This document shows positions 1 to 7,365 of a DNA stretch of 64,000 nucleotides, piece by piece. The position numbers and the translations under genes are program-made. Origin of the DNA: Serratia proteamaculans (GTDB lineage Bacteria; Pseudomonadota; Gammaproteobacteria; Enterobacterales; Enterobacteriaceae); NCBI RefSeq assembly GCF_013337185.1, contig NZ_SWDE01000001.1:1612001-1676000 (forward strand). The letters run 5' to 3'. The notes below the pieces were generated by a model. It ran no database searches and was not told the origin of the DNA. It saw only the letters and a program-made list of their open reading frames with translations. How positions within the stretch are numbered: position 1 is the first letter of the stretch; the number at the start of each line of letters is the position of its first letter.

Positions 1-278
1 CCCGCTTCGACGCCATCAAAAACGCGGGCTACGATATTGTGGTGTACGCCGGTGACAACCTGAACGACTTCGGGGCAGCGACCTACCACAAGGATAATGC
101 ACAGCGCCGCGCATTTGTCGCCGACAACCAAAGCAAGTTCGGCACCCAATACATCGTGCTGCCGAACCCGCTGTACGGCGACTGGGAAAGTGGCATGGCG
201 CAGGACTATAACAAGCTGACGCCGGAGCAAAAACTGCTGATACGCCAACAGGCTATCAAGGCCTGGAACGGGCAGTAA
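1..278 (+). CDS. 5'-nucleotidase/acid phosphatase, lipoprotein e(P4) family (C-terminal fragment)
   Basis: Only the last 92 or so codons are in the window; the frame is open from base 3 to the TAA at 276-278. The fragment carries the motif YAGDNLNDF, the conserved acidic C-terminal motif of class C (DDDD-type, HAD-superfamily) acid phosphatases such as Haemophilus e(P4). These are outer-membrane lipoproteins that dephosphorylate nucleotides, NMN and other phosphomonoesters in the periplasm. The lipobox and the first aspartate motif would lie upstream of the window, so neither can be checked. The tail after the motif (GTQYIVLPNPLYGDWE) also fits the family. Confidence 0.85.
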   Translation, partial: RFDAIKNAGYDIVVYAGDNLNDFGAATYHKDNAQRRAFVADNQSKFGTQYIVLPNPLYGDWESGMAQDYNKLTPEQKLLIRQQAIKAWNGQ

Positions 279-291
279 GAGGTTTGTTCAC

Positions 292-319
292 TGCCGCAAG
301 AGGCCTCGCCCTTGCGGCA
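292..319. terminator. Hairpin between convergent genes
   Basis: A perfect 9-bp stem (TGCCGCAAG at 292-300, CTTGCGGCA at 311-319) encloses a 10-base loop. It sits between the stop of the e(P4) phosphatase and the stop of the convergent acetyltransferase. No T-run follows immediately on either strand, so it may be a weak bidirectional terminator or an mRNA 3'-end stabiliser. Confidence 0.5.
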
Positions 320-322
320 ATA

Positions 323-772
323 TCACAGCATTTTTTCGAAGCATATCGCCTGGGGATTACCGCGATAACGGCCATAATTTTCACGCACCTGATAACCCTG
401 CGCCAGATAGAATCCTACCGCACGCTGGTTCACCTGCCGCGTCTCAAGCCACAATTGACGATAGCCTTGCTGCCGTGCATGTTGTTCAAGCTCACGCAAC
501 AACTGCCCGCCTGCTCCATTACCCGCATCACGCACATACATACGTTTAACTTCCGCAATCCCTGCAGCCAACCAGCGGAAAGCACCGCAGCCCACCGCTT
601 CACCGGCAGCATTGCGCACCAGCAGAAAACAGGCGTTGCTCGCCTGCATTTCGCTGAGGTCAAACGAGCTCGCACCGCTGTCGCCGGTGATCTCTGCCAA
701 TTTTCTGGATAACTCAGCCATCAGAACCAGGGCTTCCGGACTGCCGGCCTCAACGCGGGAGATAGTCAACAT
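323..772 (-). CDS. GNAT family N-acetyltransferase
   Basis: A 149-residue protein of the GCN5-related acetyltransferase fold. The acetyl-CoA binding region is visible as VKRMYVRDAGNGAGGQLLREL (the R/Q-x-x-G-x-G/A loop, here NGAGG), followed by YRQLWLETRQVNQRAVGFYLAQGY, the usual beta-5/alpha-4 segment with the FY..GY ending. The substrate is unknown. The ATG at 772 is preferred over the GTG at 775 because it gives the classical TGATG coupling with the upstream acetyltransferase, whose TGA shares base 772. It is the last gene of an apparent XRE-GNAT-GNAT minus-strand operon. Confidence 0.8.
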   Translation of the reverse strand: MLTISRVEAGSPEALVLMAELSRKLAEITGDSGASSFDLSEMQASNACFLLVRNAAGEAVGCGAFRWLAAGIAEVKRMYVRDAGNGAGGQLLRELEQHARQQGYRQLWLETRQVNQRAVGFYLAQGYQVRENYGRYRGNPQAICFEKML

Positions 773-1290
773 CACAGCAACTTATACATATAACTGGTGG
801 CATCCAGCGCACTGCCGTTGCTGGCGAGGGCATATTGCGGAATGCTGCCCGCAAGTTGAAAGCCCAATTGGCGATACATACCTTCCGCCGTATCGCCGGT
901 CAGGGTATCGAGCACCAATAAATGCCGCTGCAGCTCAAGTGCGCTTTGTTGCACCTGCAGCATCAGGCTGTGGGCAATACCGCGGCGGCGTGCGTCCGGG
1001 TGCACCATCAGTTTTACCACCTCCGCCCGGTGGCGGCCGTTTTCCGGCATTGCCAGCAACAACTGCACCGTCCCCACCAAACGCCCGGTATCGTATGCCA
1101 CCAACAGCAACCTTTCTCCACGCTCAATCGCCGGTAACAGGCTGCGCCAGAACGTCTGCGCCTGCTCCAGTGTGAACGGCATGACAAAACCAATACTCGC
1201 GCCCTGGGCGACGCTAGCTTGCAACATTTCGGCCAGTTCAGGGATCGCGTTTTGTGCCGCTTCGGCATTCAGTTGCTGTATCTCAATCAT
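772..1290 (-). CDS. GNAT family N-acetyltransferase
   Basis: A 172-residue acetyltransferase. The core VVKLMVHPDARRRGIAHSLML contains the R-R-G-I-A acetyl-CoA pyrophosphate loop, and LLVLDTLTGDTAEGMYRQLGFQ is the C-terminal strand/helix. It resembles small-molecule or toxin-modifying GNATs; no substrate can be read from sequence. Its start is 2 bases past the stop of the upstream XRE regulator and its stop overlaps the next GNAT start by one base, so the three genes are probably translationally coupled. The cupin-type regulator next door suggests it responds to a small ligand. Confidence 0.8.
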   Translation of the reverse strand: MIEIQQLNAEAAQNAIPELAEMLQASVAQGASIGFVMPFTLEQAQTFWRSLLPAIERGERLLLVAYDTGRLVGTVQLLLAMPENGRHRAEVVKLMVHPDARRRGIAHSLMLQVQQSALELQRHLLVLDTLTGDTAEGMYRQLGFQLAGSIPQYALASNGSALDATSYMYKLL

Positions 1291-1292
1291 GA

Positions 1293-1865
1293 TTATGGCC
1301 TGCTGATAACGAGGGTGTAGTGGGCCGGCTCAGGGCCGGGGGCATGAAATTTTGAAGCGCCGAACAGCCGATAACGCAGGCAGTCACCCGGCTCAAGCTG
1401 GAAAGTTCGTCCCTCCAGCGTCAGTTCAAGTCGCCCTGCCAGCAGCCACAGATGGTGCTCGAGCGCATGCACCGAAGGCGTGTCATAGGCAATCACCGCC
1501 CCGGCCTCCAATGTGCATTCAATAAACTCGGCCTTATACAGGGCGGCAGGCGGTGAGACCGAACGGCGATGAAAACCGCTGGCGCGATCAACCCACACCG
1601 TCTGCTGTTCACGATGCAACAACTCCGGCGGCTCGTCCTCGACCTCGCTCAGCAACCGCGACATGGTCAACCCATAAGCCGAGCACAGCTTGTTTAACAG
1701 TGAAGCGGTCGGGCTGGTTTCAGCGCGTTCGACCCGTGACAACGTCGCCCGGCTGATGCCGGTTTGCTGCGCCAATTCCTCCAGCGACCAGCCCTGCTGC
1801 TGGCGTAAATCAGACAGTCGCTGTGCCAGTCTGAGATCGGCGCTTTCCAATCCGTTATCCATCAT
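1293..1865 (-). CDS. XRE-family regulator with C-terminal cupin domain
   Basis: About 190 residues. An N-terminal HTH_XRE domain (LRQQQGWSLEELAQQTGISRATLSRVERAETSPTA region, residues ~15-55) is followed by a C-terminal double-stranded beta-helix cupin domain (residues ~105-185, with HALEHHLWLLAGRLEL and LEPGDCLRY). This architecture (PuuR/SutR-like) is typical of small-molecule-responsive repressors of metabolic genes. Two adjacent ATGs (1865 and 1862) are plausible starts; an upstream in-frame extension to 1910 runs into an inverted repeat that looks like the promoter/operator, so it was not used. The gene heads an operon with two acetyltransferases. Confidence 0.85.
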   Translation of the reverse strand: MMDNGLESADLRLAQRLSDLRQQQGWSLEELAQQTGISRATLSRVERAETSPTASLLNKLCSAYGLTMSRLLSEVEDEPPELLHREQQTVWVDRASGFHRRSVSPPAALYKAEFIECTLEAGAVIAYDTPSVHALEHHLWLLAGRLELTLEGRTFQLEPGDCLRYRLFGASKFHAPGPEPAHYTLVISRP

Positions 1866-1883
1866 TGAGTCTCTGATACAAAA

Positions 1884-1920
1884 AATCCCATATGAGAGAA
1901 ATAATCTCAAATACGGGATT
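1884..1920. promoter_or_regulatory. Inverted repeat upstream of the XRE-cupin gene, candidate autoregulatory operator
   Basis: Arms AATCCCATATGAGA and TCTCAAATACGGGATT are imperfect inverted copies separated by 7 AT-rich bases, about 20 bases upstream of the regulator start. Position and symmetry suit an XRE dimer site. It could instead serve as a terminator for the MFS gene, whose stop is at 1960, on the same strand. Confidence 0.4.
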
Positions 1921-1959
1921 CGTCAATCGGATTTTTAATTGGTGGTCACTTTTTCGCTG

Positions 1960-3414
1960 CTAGGACGACAGAGCCGACGAGTCTGGTACCAGCTTGTCGC
2001 TGTCGGCAACCGGTGGTGCGATTGCCGCACAGCGCCAGGCGCTGAACACCGCCAGCAGCGGCGCCAGTGCAAACAGCAGGAACAGCCAGCGCGCCGCAGA
2101 GGCCGCCCCCGCCGCCCCTCCCGGCACATTCAGCCCGGCCAGGTTGGCAATCATCCCGGCCAGTGCAGCACCAAAGGCAGTCGCAAACAGTTGCACCGTA
2201 GTGATTGAAGCCCCAGCAATATCTTTATCGGCCTCAGGCGAAACCTGCAGAATACGCGTCAACAGATGCGGCCAGCCGAAACCAATACCAAAACCCACAA
2301 CCGTCAGGGCAATCACAATCGGCGTCAGCCCGGCCCAATGGCCGCCGGAAGGTATCGGCATCAGCAGGCCCAATGCCAGCAGCCCCACCAACACCAACAG
2401 CGGCCCGCTGACAATGGCCCGACGAATGCCTGCACTGCGCCAGCCGGAACTGAGGATTTCCGATAACGTCCACCCCGCCGCCATGGTGGCAGCGATATAG
2501 CCGGAAATCAGCGGAGACTGACCGTGTAGCGTTTGCAGGAAATAAGGCACGAAGATTTCACTGGTCATGCCCACCACCAACAGAGAGACGGTGATATACA
2601 ACGAGGCCAGCGGCGAACCGCGGCGCAAGGCCCCCTTCGGCAGCAAGCGGGCACGGGAGTGCGCTTCACGCTGTATCAGCCAGGCCATCATCAGCACCGC
2701 CAACGCAATGCCGCCAAGATTGATCCACGCGCTGTCCGCCAGGCTGCCGGCGGACACCACCAGGACCGCCGTCGTCAACAACAGCAGCTGAGCCAACGGC
2801 AGTGGTGCCGCCTGTTGCTGCGGTTTGCCTTTCGGCAGGATCAGGAAGGTAAACCCGGCATACAGCACCATCACCGGCAACAGGATGCCAAAAGCCCAGC
2901 GCCAGGCGTTCAGTTCGGCAAAAATGCCGCCCACCGCCGGCCCCACCAAAGTCGCGATACCCCACATCGCTGAAATCAATGCCATCGCCCGCGGCCAAAG
3001 CTTTTGCTCAAAGACCAGATTGATCATGGCGTACGAAAGCGCGAAAATCAGCCCGCCACCGAAGCCCTGCACGGTTCGGCCAATCAGCATCACCGGCATT
3101 GACGGCGCCAGCGCGCACAGCATCGCCCCGGCAATAAAGAACAGTGACGCCACCACGTAGGCACTGCGAGCCCCGTAACCGCTGAGTAAACGAGCCGATA
3201 ATGCCGAACCCAGAATTGACGCCACCACAAACAGCGTAGTATTCCAGGCATACAGACTCAGACCGCCAATATCCTGCACCACCGAGGGCAGAATGGTGGT
3301 GGCGACCAGAATATTGATGGCGTGCAGCGCTACGCCGAGTGAGAGCGCGATCGCACTGGCACCATTTTTACCGGAAAAGAGATCGGCCCAGCGGCTATCA
3401 TCGTTGGTTATCAC
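1960..3414 (-). CDS. MFS transporter (multidrug exporter-like)
   Basis: A 484-residue integral membrane protein with 12-14 hydrophobic segments starting near residue 20. The N-terminal half shows the drug:H+ antiporter pattern, including an RTVQGFGGGLIFALSYA segment resembling the family motif near TM4-5 and GYGAR in the loop between TM2 and TM3. It probably exports small molecules or drugs by proton antiport; the substrate is unknown. The GTG at 3414 was chosen because AGGA lies 8 bases upstream and because the longer open frame would overlap the divergent regulator gene. The divergent Cys-rich HTH regulator (3519) is the obvious candidate controller. Confidence 0.8.
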   Translation of the reverse strand: MITNDDSRWADLFSGKNGASAIALSLGVALHAINILVATTILPSVVQDIGGLSLYAWNTTLFVVASILGSALSARLLSGYGARSAYVVASLFFIAGAMLCALAPSMPVMLIGRTVQGFGGGLIFALSYAMINLVFEQKLWPRAMALISAMWGIATLVGPAVGGIFAELNAWRWAFGILLPVMVLYAGFTFLILPKGKPQQQAAPLPLAQLLLLTTAVLVVSAGSLADSAWINLGGIALAVLMMAWLIQREAHSRARLLPKGALRRGSPLASLYITVSLLVVGMTSEIFVPYFLQTLHGQSPLISGYIAATMAAGWTLSEILSSGWRSAGIRRAIVSGPLLVLVGLLALGLLMPIPSGGHWAGLTPIVIALTVVGFGIGFGWPHLLTRILQVSPEADKDIAGASITTVQLFATAFGAALAGMIANLAGLNVPGGAAGAASAARWLFLLFALAPLLAVFSAWRCAAIAPPVADSDKLVPDSSALSS

Positions 3415-3518
3415 AGTTGTCGTCCTGTTTTCAGAGGAATGGCATTGAGTTAATTGTGAGACTGCGTTAGATTTAACAAGAATTATCTTGGAATAAGAGT
3501 AGGGCGAGGCGGAGAAAT

Positions 3519-4172
3519 ATGTCAAGAATAAACTTGGAAAATAGCGGTAGTCCCGCACAATCGGTCAGTGACCGTTTGCTGACACTGTTGAAAACCCGCG
3601 GCCCACAGCAAGCTTCTGATGCAGGTAAAGTCCTTGGCACCACCGGTGAAGCCGCGCGCCAGCAGTTCGTCAAGCTGGCAAAAGATGGGTTGGTTGAAGC
3701 GGTGGCGGAAACTCGCGGTGTCGGCCGACCGGTGCAGCTATGGCACCTGACCGCCGCAGGCAATGCACGCTTTCCGGATACCCATTCCGAACTGACAGTA
3801 CAGCTGCTGCGCACCGTGCGCGACAAGCTGGGCGAACAGGCAATCGAGTTGTTGATCGACACCCGCGAGCAGGAAACGCGCATTAACTACAAACAGGCAA
3901 TGGTCGGCGCCACGGATTTGCAGGAACGCGTAGCGCGCCTGACGGCGATCCGTTGTCGCGAAGGCTACATGGCCGAATCAAGCCTACAGGAAGACGGCTC
4001 TTTTCTGCTGGTAGAAAACCACTGCCCTATTTGCGCCGCCGCCGCCGTTTGCCAGGGATTCTGCCGCGCAGAATTGAGCGTTTTCACCGAGGTATTACAG
4101 GCGCAGGTTGAACGCTCCGAACATATCCTGGCCGGTGCACGGCGCTGCGCCTACCGTATTTCATTGCTGTAA
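3519..4172 (+). CDS. ArsR/SufR-like HTH transcriptional regulator with Cys-rich C-terminal domain
   Basis: 217 residues. The N-terminal winged helix (residues ~15-85; DRLLTLLKTRGPQQASDAGK, with the wing around GVGRPVQLWHLT) is of the MarR/ArsR/DeoR-like type grouped in COG2345 with SufR. The C-terminal half contains Cys146, Cys169, Cys172, Cys178, Cys182 and Cys210, including NHCPICAAAAVCQGFC, which suggests a metal or Fe-S cluster site. The spacing differs from cyanobacterial SufR. It is divergent from an MFS exporter with a 104-base shared promoter region, and probably senses iron/redox state or a thiol-reactive compound to regulate the exporter. The sensing role is inference. Confidence 0.75.
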   Translation: MSRINLENSGSPAQSVSDRLLTLLKTRGPQQASDAGKVLGTTGEAARQQFVKLAKDGLVEAVAETRGVGRPVQLWHLTAAGNARFPDTHSELTVQLLRTVRDKLGEQAIELLIDTREQETRINYKQAMVGATDLQERVARLTAIRCREGYMAESSLQEDGSFLLVENHCPICAAAAVCQGFCRAELSVFTEVLQAQVERSEHILAGARRCAYRISLL

Positions 4173-4340
4173 CCGACACCCGGCGTAAGGCAGCCAGCAG
4201 GCTGGCGTCATCCGATGAATAACCACCGGAAAGCCAGCCCATTGCACGCTTAAAAAAGTATTGAAAAGCGTTGCTTATCCTCTGCCCGATCGGGTTTACT
4301 GAGTCCTCTAATAATAACCTTCCCTGCAGAATTAAAATCC

Positions 4341-5258
4341 ATGCTGAGCCAAAGTAGCCGTAACGTCCTGCCGTTAATCGGGGCGCTGTTCACGTTATAT
4401 ATTGTCTGGGGTTCGACCTATTTCGTTATTCGTCTGGGCGTGGAGAGCTGGCCGCCGTTGATGATGGCCGGTATCCGCTTTCTGGTCGCCGGTCTTGTGC
4501 TGTTTGGCTTTTTAGCGCTGCGCGGCCATGCATTGCCGACGGCAAAGCAGTGGCTGGCCGCCGGGACCATTGGCATTTTGCTGCTGGCGGTGGGCAACGG
4601 CCTGGTGACGGTGGCAGAACATCAGCATGTGCCTTCCGGCATTGCCGCCGTAATGGTGGCGACAGTGCCGCTGTTCACCCTGTGCTTCAGCCTGCTGTGG
4701 GGCATGCGTAATACCAAACTGGAATGGGCTGGCATTGGGCTGGGGTTGGTGGGGATTATATTGCTCAATACCGGTAATAATCTGGTCGGCAACCCCACCG
4801 GCGCGCTGTTGATCCTGCTGGCCTCCGCCAGTTGGGCCTTTGGCTCGGTACTGGGATCGCGTATCTCTCTGCCGGCCGGGCCAATGGCCGGAGCAGCGGA
4901 AATGCTAGTGGCCGGCGTGGTGCTACTGGTGGTCAGCCAGCTCAGCGGCGAGCATCTGACGCAGATGCCGAGCGCCAAAGGTTTCTTCGCGCTGGGTTAC
5001 CTGATTGTCTTCGGCTCGATGCTGGCGATCAGCGCCTATATGTTTTTGCTGAAAAACGTACGCCCGGCGGTGGCAACCAGCTATGCCTACGTCAATCCGG
5101 TGGTAGCGGTGCTGCTCGGCATCAGCTTTGCCGGCGAATCTCTGGCACCACGTGAATGGGCAGCACTGGTGATTATCGTCGCGGCGGTGGTGCTGGTAAC
5201 CTTGGGCAAATTCCTGTTTGCGCGCCCGTCCAGCCGTATAAAGAACGTGGAGCAATAA
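4341..5258 (+). CDS. yedA: EamA-family drug/metabolite exporter YedA
   Basis: 305 residues with ten predicted membrane segments and two EamA repeats. It aligns from memory along almost its whole length with E. coli YedA, e.g. LYIVWGSTYFVIRLGVESWP, TVAEHQHVPSGIAAVMVATV and ATSYAYVNPVVAVLLG. YedA belongs to the 10-TMS drug/metabolite transporter superfamily; its physiological substrate is not established. It is monocistronic, followed by a compact repeat (5260-5348). The 168 bases upstream hold its promoter but no hairpin that I would call. Confidence 0.9.
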   Translation: MLSQSSRNVLPLIGALFTLYIVWGSTYFVIRLGVESWPPLMMAGIRFLVAGLVLFGFLALRGHALPTAKQWLAAGTIGILLLAVGNGLVTVAEHQHVPSGIAAVMVATVPLFTLCFSLLWGMRNTKLEWAGIGLGLVGIILLNTGNNLVGNPTGALLILLASASWAFGSVLGSRISLPAGPMAGAAEMLVAGVVLLVVSQLSGEHLTQMPSAKGFFALGYLIVFGSMLAISAYMFLLKNVRPAVATSYAYVNPVVAVLLGISFAGESLAPREWAALVIIVAAVVLVTLGKFLFARPSSRIKNVEQ

Positions 5259-5259
5259 G

Positions 5260-5317
5260 GTAGGGGCGCTGCATGCTGCGCCCGCATCCATCGGGGCGAA
5301 TATATTCGCCCCCTACG
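5260..5317. repeat. Composite palindromic (REP-like) repeat
   Basis: Two adjacent hairpins lie inside an outer inverted repeat (GTAGGGGCG ... CGCCCCCTAC). The first is GGGCGC/GCGCCC (5264-5269 with 5278-5283); the second is the perfect 20-bp palindrome GGGGCGAATATATTCGCCCC at 5293-5312. It starts directly after the yedA stop, as expected for an extragenic palindromic element or terminator. Confidence 0.5.
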
Positions 5318-5323
5318 GTAACT

Positions 5324-5348
5324 GCTGCAGCTTGAAAGACGACGGGTA
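5324..5348. repeat. ERIC right-end remnant (25 bp)
   Basis: GCTGCAGCTTGAAAGACGAC plus GGGTA matches 24 of 25 bases of the right terminus of the full ERIC element at 56991-57015. Only this terminus is present here; the ERIC core (ACTGGGGTGAGCG) is missing, so this is a relic or a solo terminal sequence. Confidence 0.6.
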
Positions 5349-5423
5349 TAAAAACGATTCTTGTTTCGTCCGTTGAAGAGACTATAATTCCCGCTGTTCC
5401 GGGCAACCTGCGAAATTATCCCA

Positions 5424-5600
5424 ATGCTTAAAAAATCGTTCATCATCGTTATCTTTCTGTGTGCCTTTGGTTCACTCGGCGGCGTCTTCCTGGCCGGGCT
5501 GAATATGTACACCCGTTCCACCACGCCAAGCGAAGAAACCACTACCTCCAGCGAAGCCGCTGCCAGCGCGACCCCGGCAGCCAGCACTCAGACCAAGTGA
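5424..5600 (+). CDS. Small single-pass membrane protein, 58 residues, unknown function
   Basis: ATG at 5424, TGA at 5598-5600. The product begins MLKKSFIIVIFLCAFGSLGG, a basic start followed by one hydrophobic segment (residues ~5-26), then a Thr/Ser/Ala/Glu-rich low-complexity tail of about 30 residues that is probably periplasmic. A signal peptide is an alternative reading, but the Gly-rich helix without a clear AxA site favours an anchor. No good Shine-Dalgarno is visible. The 3' end overlaps the convergent LysR gene by 13 bases. I do not recognise the family; coding status rests on the coherent membrane-protein composition. Confidence 0.55.
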   Translation: MLKKSFIIVIFLCAFGSLGGVFLAGLNMYTRSTTPSEETTTSSEAAASATPAASTQTK

Positions 5601-6475
5601 TGCGTCATCCAGTCCTGACAGCGCTGCTGTAAAAAGCGCTGTAGTAACCTGACGCGCTCCGACACCTGCGAGCGATGTGGACAAACCAGGCTGATGGGCA
5701 CCGCGTCGCTTTGCCACTCCGGCAACAGCGTTACCAAACGTCCGGCCTGAATATCCGCCACCACATCAATGGCTGATTTACGGACAATCCCGTGCCCGGC
5801 CAGCGCCCAGCGACGCGCTATTTCACCGTCATCGGTAAAGTAGCGGCCAGTCAGCGGCACCTCCGTCAATTCATCGCCTCGCCAAAAGCGCCATTCCGCC
5901 TGCCTGTGCCCACTGGGTTGATAAATCAGAATGCTGTGCTGAGCAAGTTCGTCTGGCGTTTGCGGCGTGCCATGTTGCTGCAGATAAGCCGGACTGGCAC
6001 AAATCAACCGTCGGTGCTGCGGCAGGATCGGTAGCGCCACCAGCGAAGAGTCCGCCAGTTGACCAAAGCGCAGCGCAATATCCACCGGTTCACGAAACAG
6101 ATCGGCATGGCGGTCATTAATCAGTAACTGCAGCTGGATATGCGGGTGTTGCCGTTTGAATTCATCAAGCCAGCCCAGCAACAGGTTACGGCCAAAATCC
6201 GAGGGTGCGGAGATCTGCAGCACGCCGGACAATCCCTGATGTTTCTCGCGTATTGCCTGTTCACCCTCCGCCAGCGCCCCCAGGGCCAACCGGGCACTGT
6301 CGAGATAGCGCTGCCCTTCTTCCGTCAGGCGCAAGCTGCGGGTAGAACGCACCAGCAGCCGTACCCCCAGGCGCTGTTCCAGCCTTTTAATCGCAATGCT
6401 GGCAGCCGCCGGCGTCATATCCAACGCACGCGCCGCCGCTGAAAAGCTGCCGCCTTCCACCGTCCGGACAAACAC
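5588..6475 (-). CDS. LysR-family transcriptional regulator
   Basis: At least 295 residues. An N-terminal winged HTH (FVRTVEGGSFSAAARALDMTPAAASIAIKRLEQRLGVRLLVR) precedes a periplasmic-binding-protein-like effector domain. Homologues of this subgroup start about eight residues earlier with M-x(4)-DLEVFVRTVE. In this sequence the frame continues upstream to a TAA at 6503-6505 without any ATG/GTG/TTG except the GTG at 6475; an ATT at 6499 has AGGA upstream and would give exactly the expected N-terminus. The GTG start is reported conservatively. It is divergent from an SDR gene (6629), its likely target. Confidence 0.85.
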   Translation of the reverse strand: MFVRTVEGGSFSAAARALDMTPAAASIAIKRLEQRLGVRLLVRSTRSLRLTEEGQRYLDSARLALGALAEGEQAIREKHQGLSGVLQISAPSDFGRNLLLGWLDEFKRQHPHIQLQLLINDRHADLFREPVDIALRFGQLADSSLVALPILPQHRRLICASPAYLQQHGTPQTPDELAQHSILIYQPSGHRQAEWRFWRGDELTEVPLTGRYFTDDGEIARRWALAGHGIVRKSAIDVVADIQAGRLVTLLPEWQSDAVPISLVCPHRSQVSERVRLLQRFLQQRCQDWMTHHLV

Positions 6476-6628
6476 TTCGAGGTCGATAAAGGAGGTAATG
6501 GGTTATTCCTGCGGCCCGCAAACTATTAAAATAATTTTACAAGTGTTTGCCATTTAGGCCAATTGCTCACGGATTTTCAATCAGGAATGATAGATAGCAC
6601 TGAAACTCACTGAAATTGAGGCGCTATC

Positions 6629-7363
6629 ATGACTATTCCTTCTTCTTCCCTGAACCGGCAAAAACTGGTGATCCTCGGCGGTAACAGCGGCATTGGTGCG
6701 GCAGTGGCTTATGCCGCGATAGAACGCGGGGCCAATGTGGTGTTGGCCTCCCGCCGCGTCGGCAGCATGCAGCACTATCAGCCTGCCGACGGTAGCGGTA
6801 ACCTGCGGGTGATGCAGGCTGACGTGACCGATGAAAGCTCACTGCGTGCGCTGTTTGCCGAAGTCGGCGAGTTCGATCATCTGGTGTTCACCGCCGGGCC
6901 GGTAGTGCAGGCCAGACTGCTGGCGGATATCGACTTTGACCAAGCGCAGGCCAACTTCGACGTCAAACTGTGGGGCGCATTGCGAGCCATTCAGGCGGCA
7001 TTGCCCACCCTGGCGCCACAGGGTTCCATCACCCTGACCTCCGGCCAGCTGTCGCGGAAATACCTCAGCGGCCAGCTGATTAAAACCGGTATTAATGCGG
7101 CACTGGAGGCCATCGGCAAGCAGTTGGCAAAAGAGTTGGCACCGCGGCGGGTTAACGTGGTGAGCCCTGGCGTCACGGTCACCGAAGCTTACGACGCCAT
7201 GAGCGCCGAACAGCGTCAGGCTATGTTTGCCAAAACCGGCGCTGGGCTGCCGGTTGGGCGTGTTGGCCAGGCGGCAGAGGTGGCCGCGGGTTATTTGCTG
7301 GCGATGGAAAACGGCTTTATCACCGGCAGCATTATCGATATTGACGGCGGCGGGCTGCTGTAA
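6629..7363 (+). CDS. SDR-family protein with atypical active site
   Basis: 244 residues with the Rossmann NAD(P) motif GGNSGIGAA (residues 17-25), and DVTD plus FTAGP in place of NNAG. The C-terminal IDIDGGGLL is characteristic of short-chain dehydrogenases. The catalytic serine position is present (Ser138 in ITLTSGQ), but the Tyr-x-x-x-Lys pair is not seen at its usual place: the helix reads LIKTGINAALEAIGKQLAKELAP, with Lys152 and Asn156 where Tyr and Lys would be expected. The nearest tyrosine, Tyr145, is too close to Ser138. It may be a non-catalytic or unusual SDR. Divergent from the LysR gene that probably controls it. Confidence 0.8.
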   Translation: MTIPSSSLNRQKLVILGGNSGIGAAVAYAAIERGANVVLASRRVGSMQHYQPADGSGNLRVMQADVTDESSLRALFAEVGEFDHLVFTAGPVVQARLLADIDFDQAQANFDVKLWGALRAIQAALPTLAPQGSITLTSGQLSRKYLSGQLIKTGINAALEAIGKQLAKELAPRRVNVVSPGVTVTEAYDAMSAEQRQAMFAKTGAGLPVGRVGQAAEVAAGYLLAMENGFITGSIIDIDGGGLL

Positions 7364-7365
7364 GC

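Noticed and set aside
3415-3558. In-frame N-terminal extension of the MFS transporter gene to 3558
   Set aside because: It overlaps the divergent regulator gene, has no ribosome site, and adds residues unlike MFS N-termini; the GTG at 3414 with AGGA upstream fits better.
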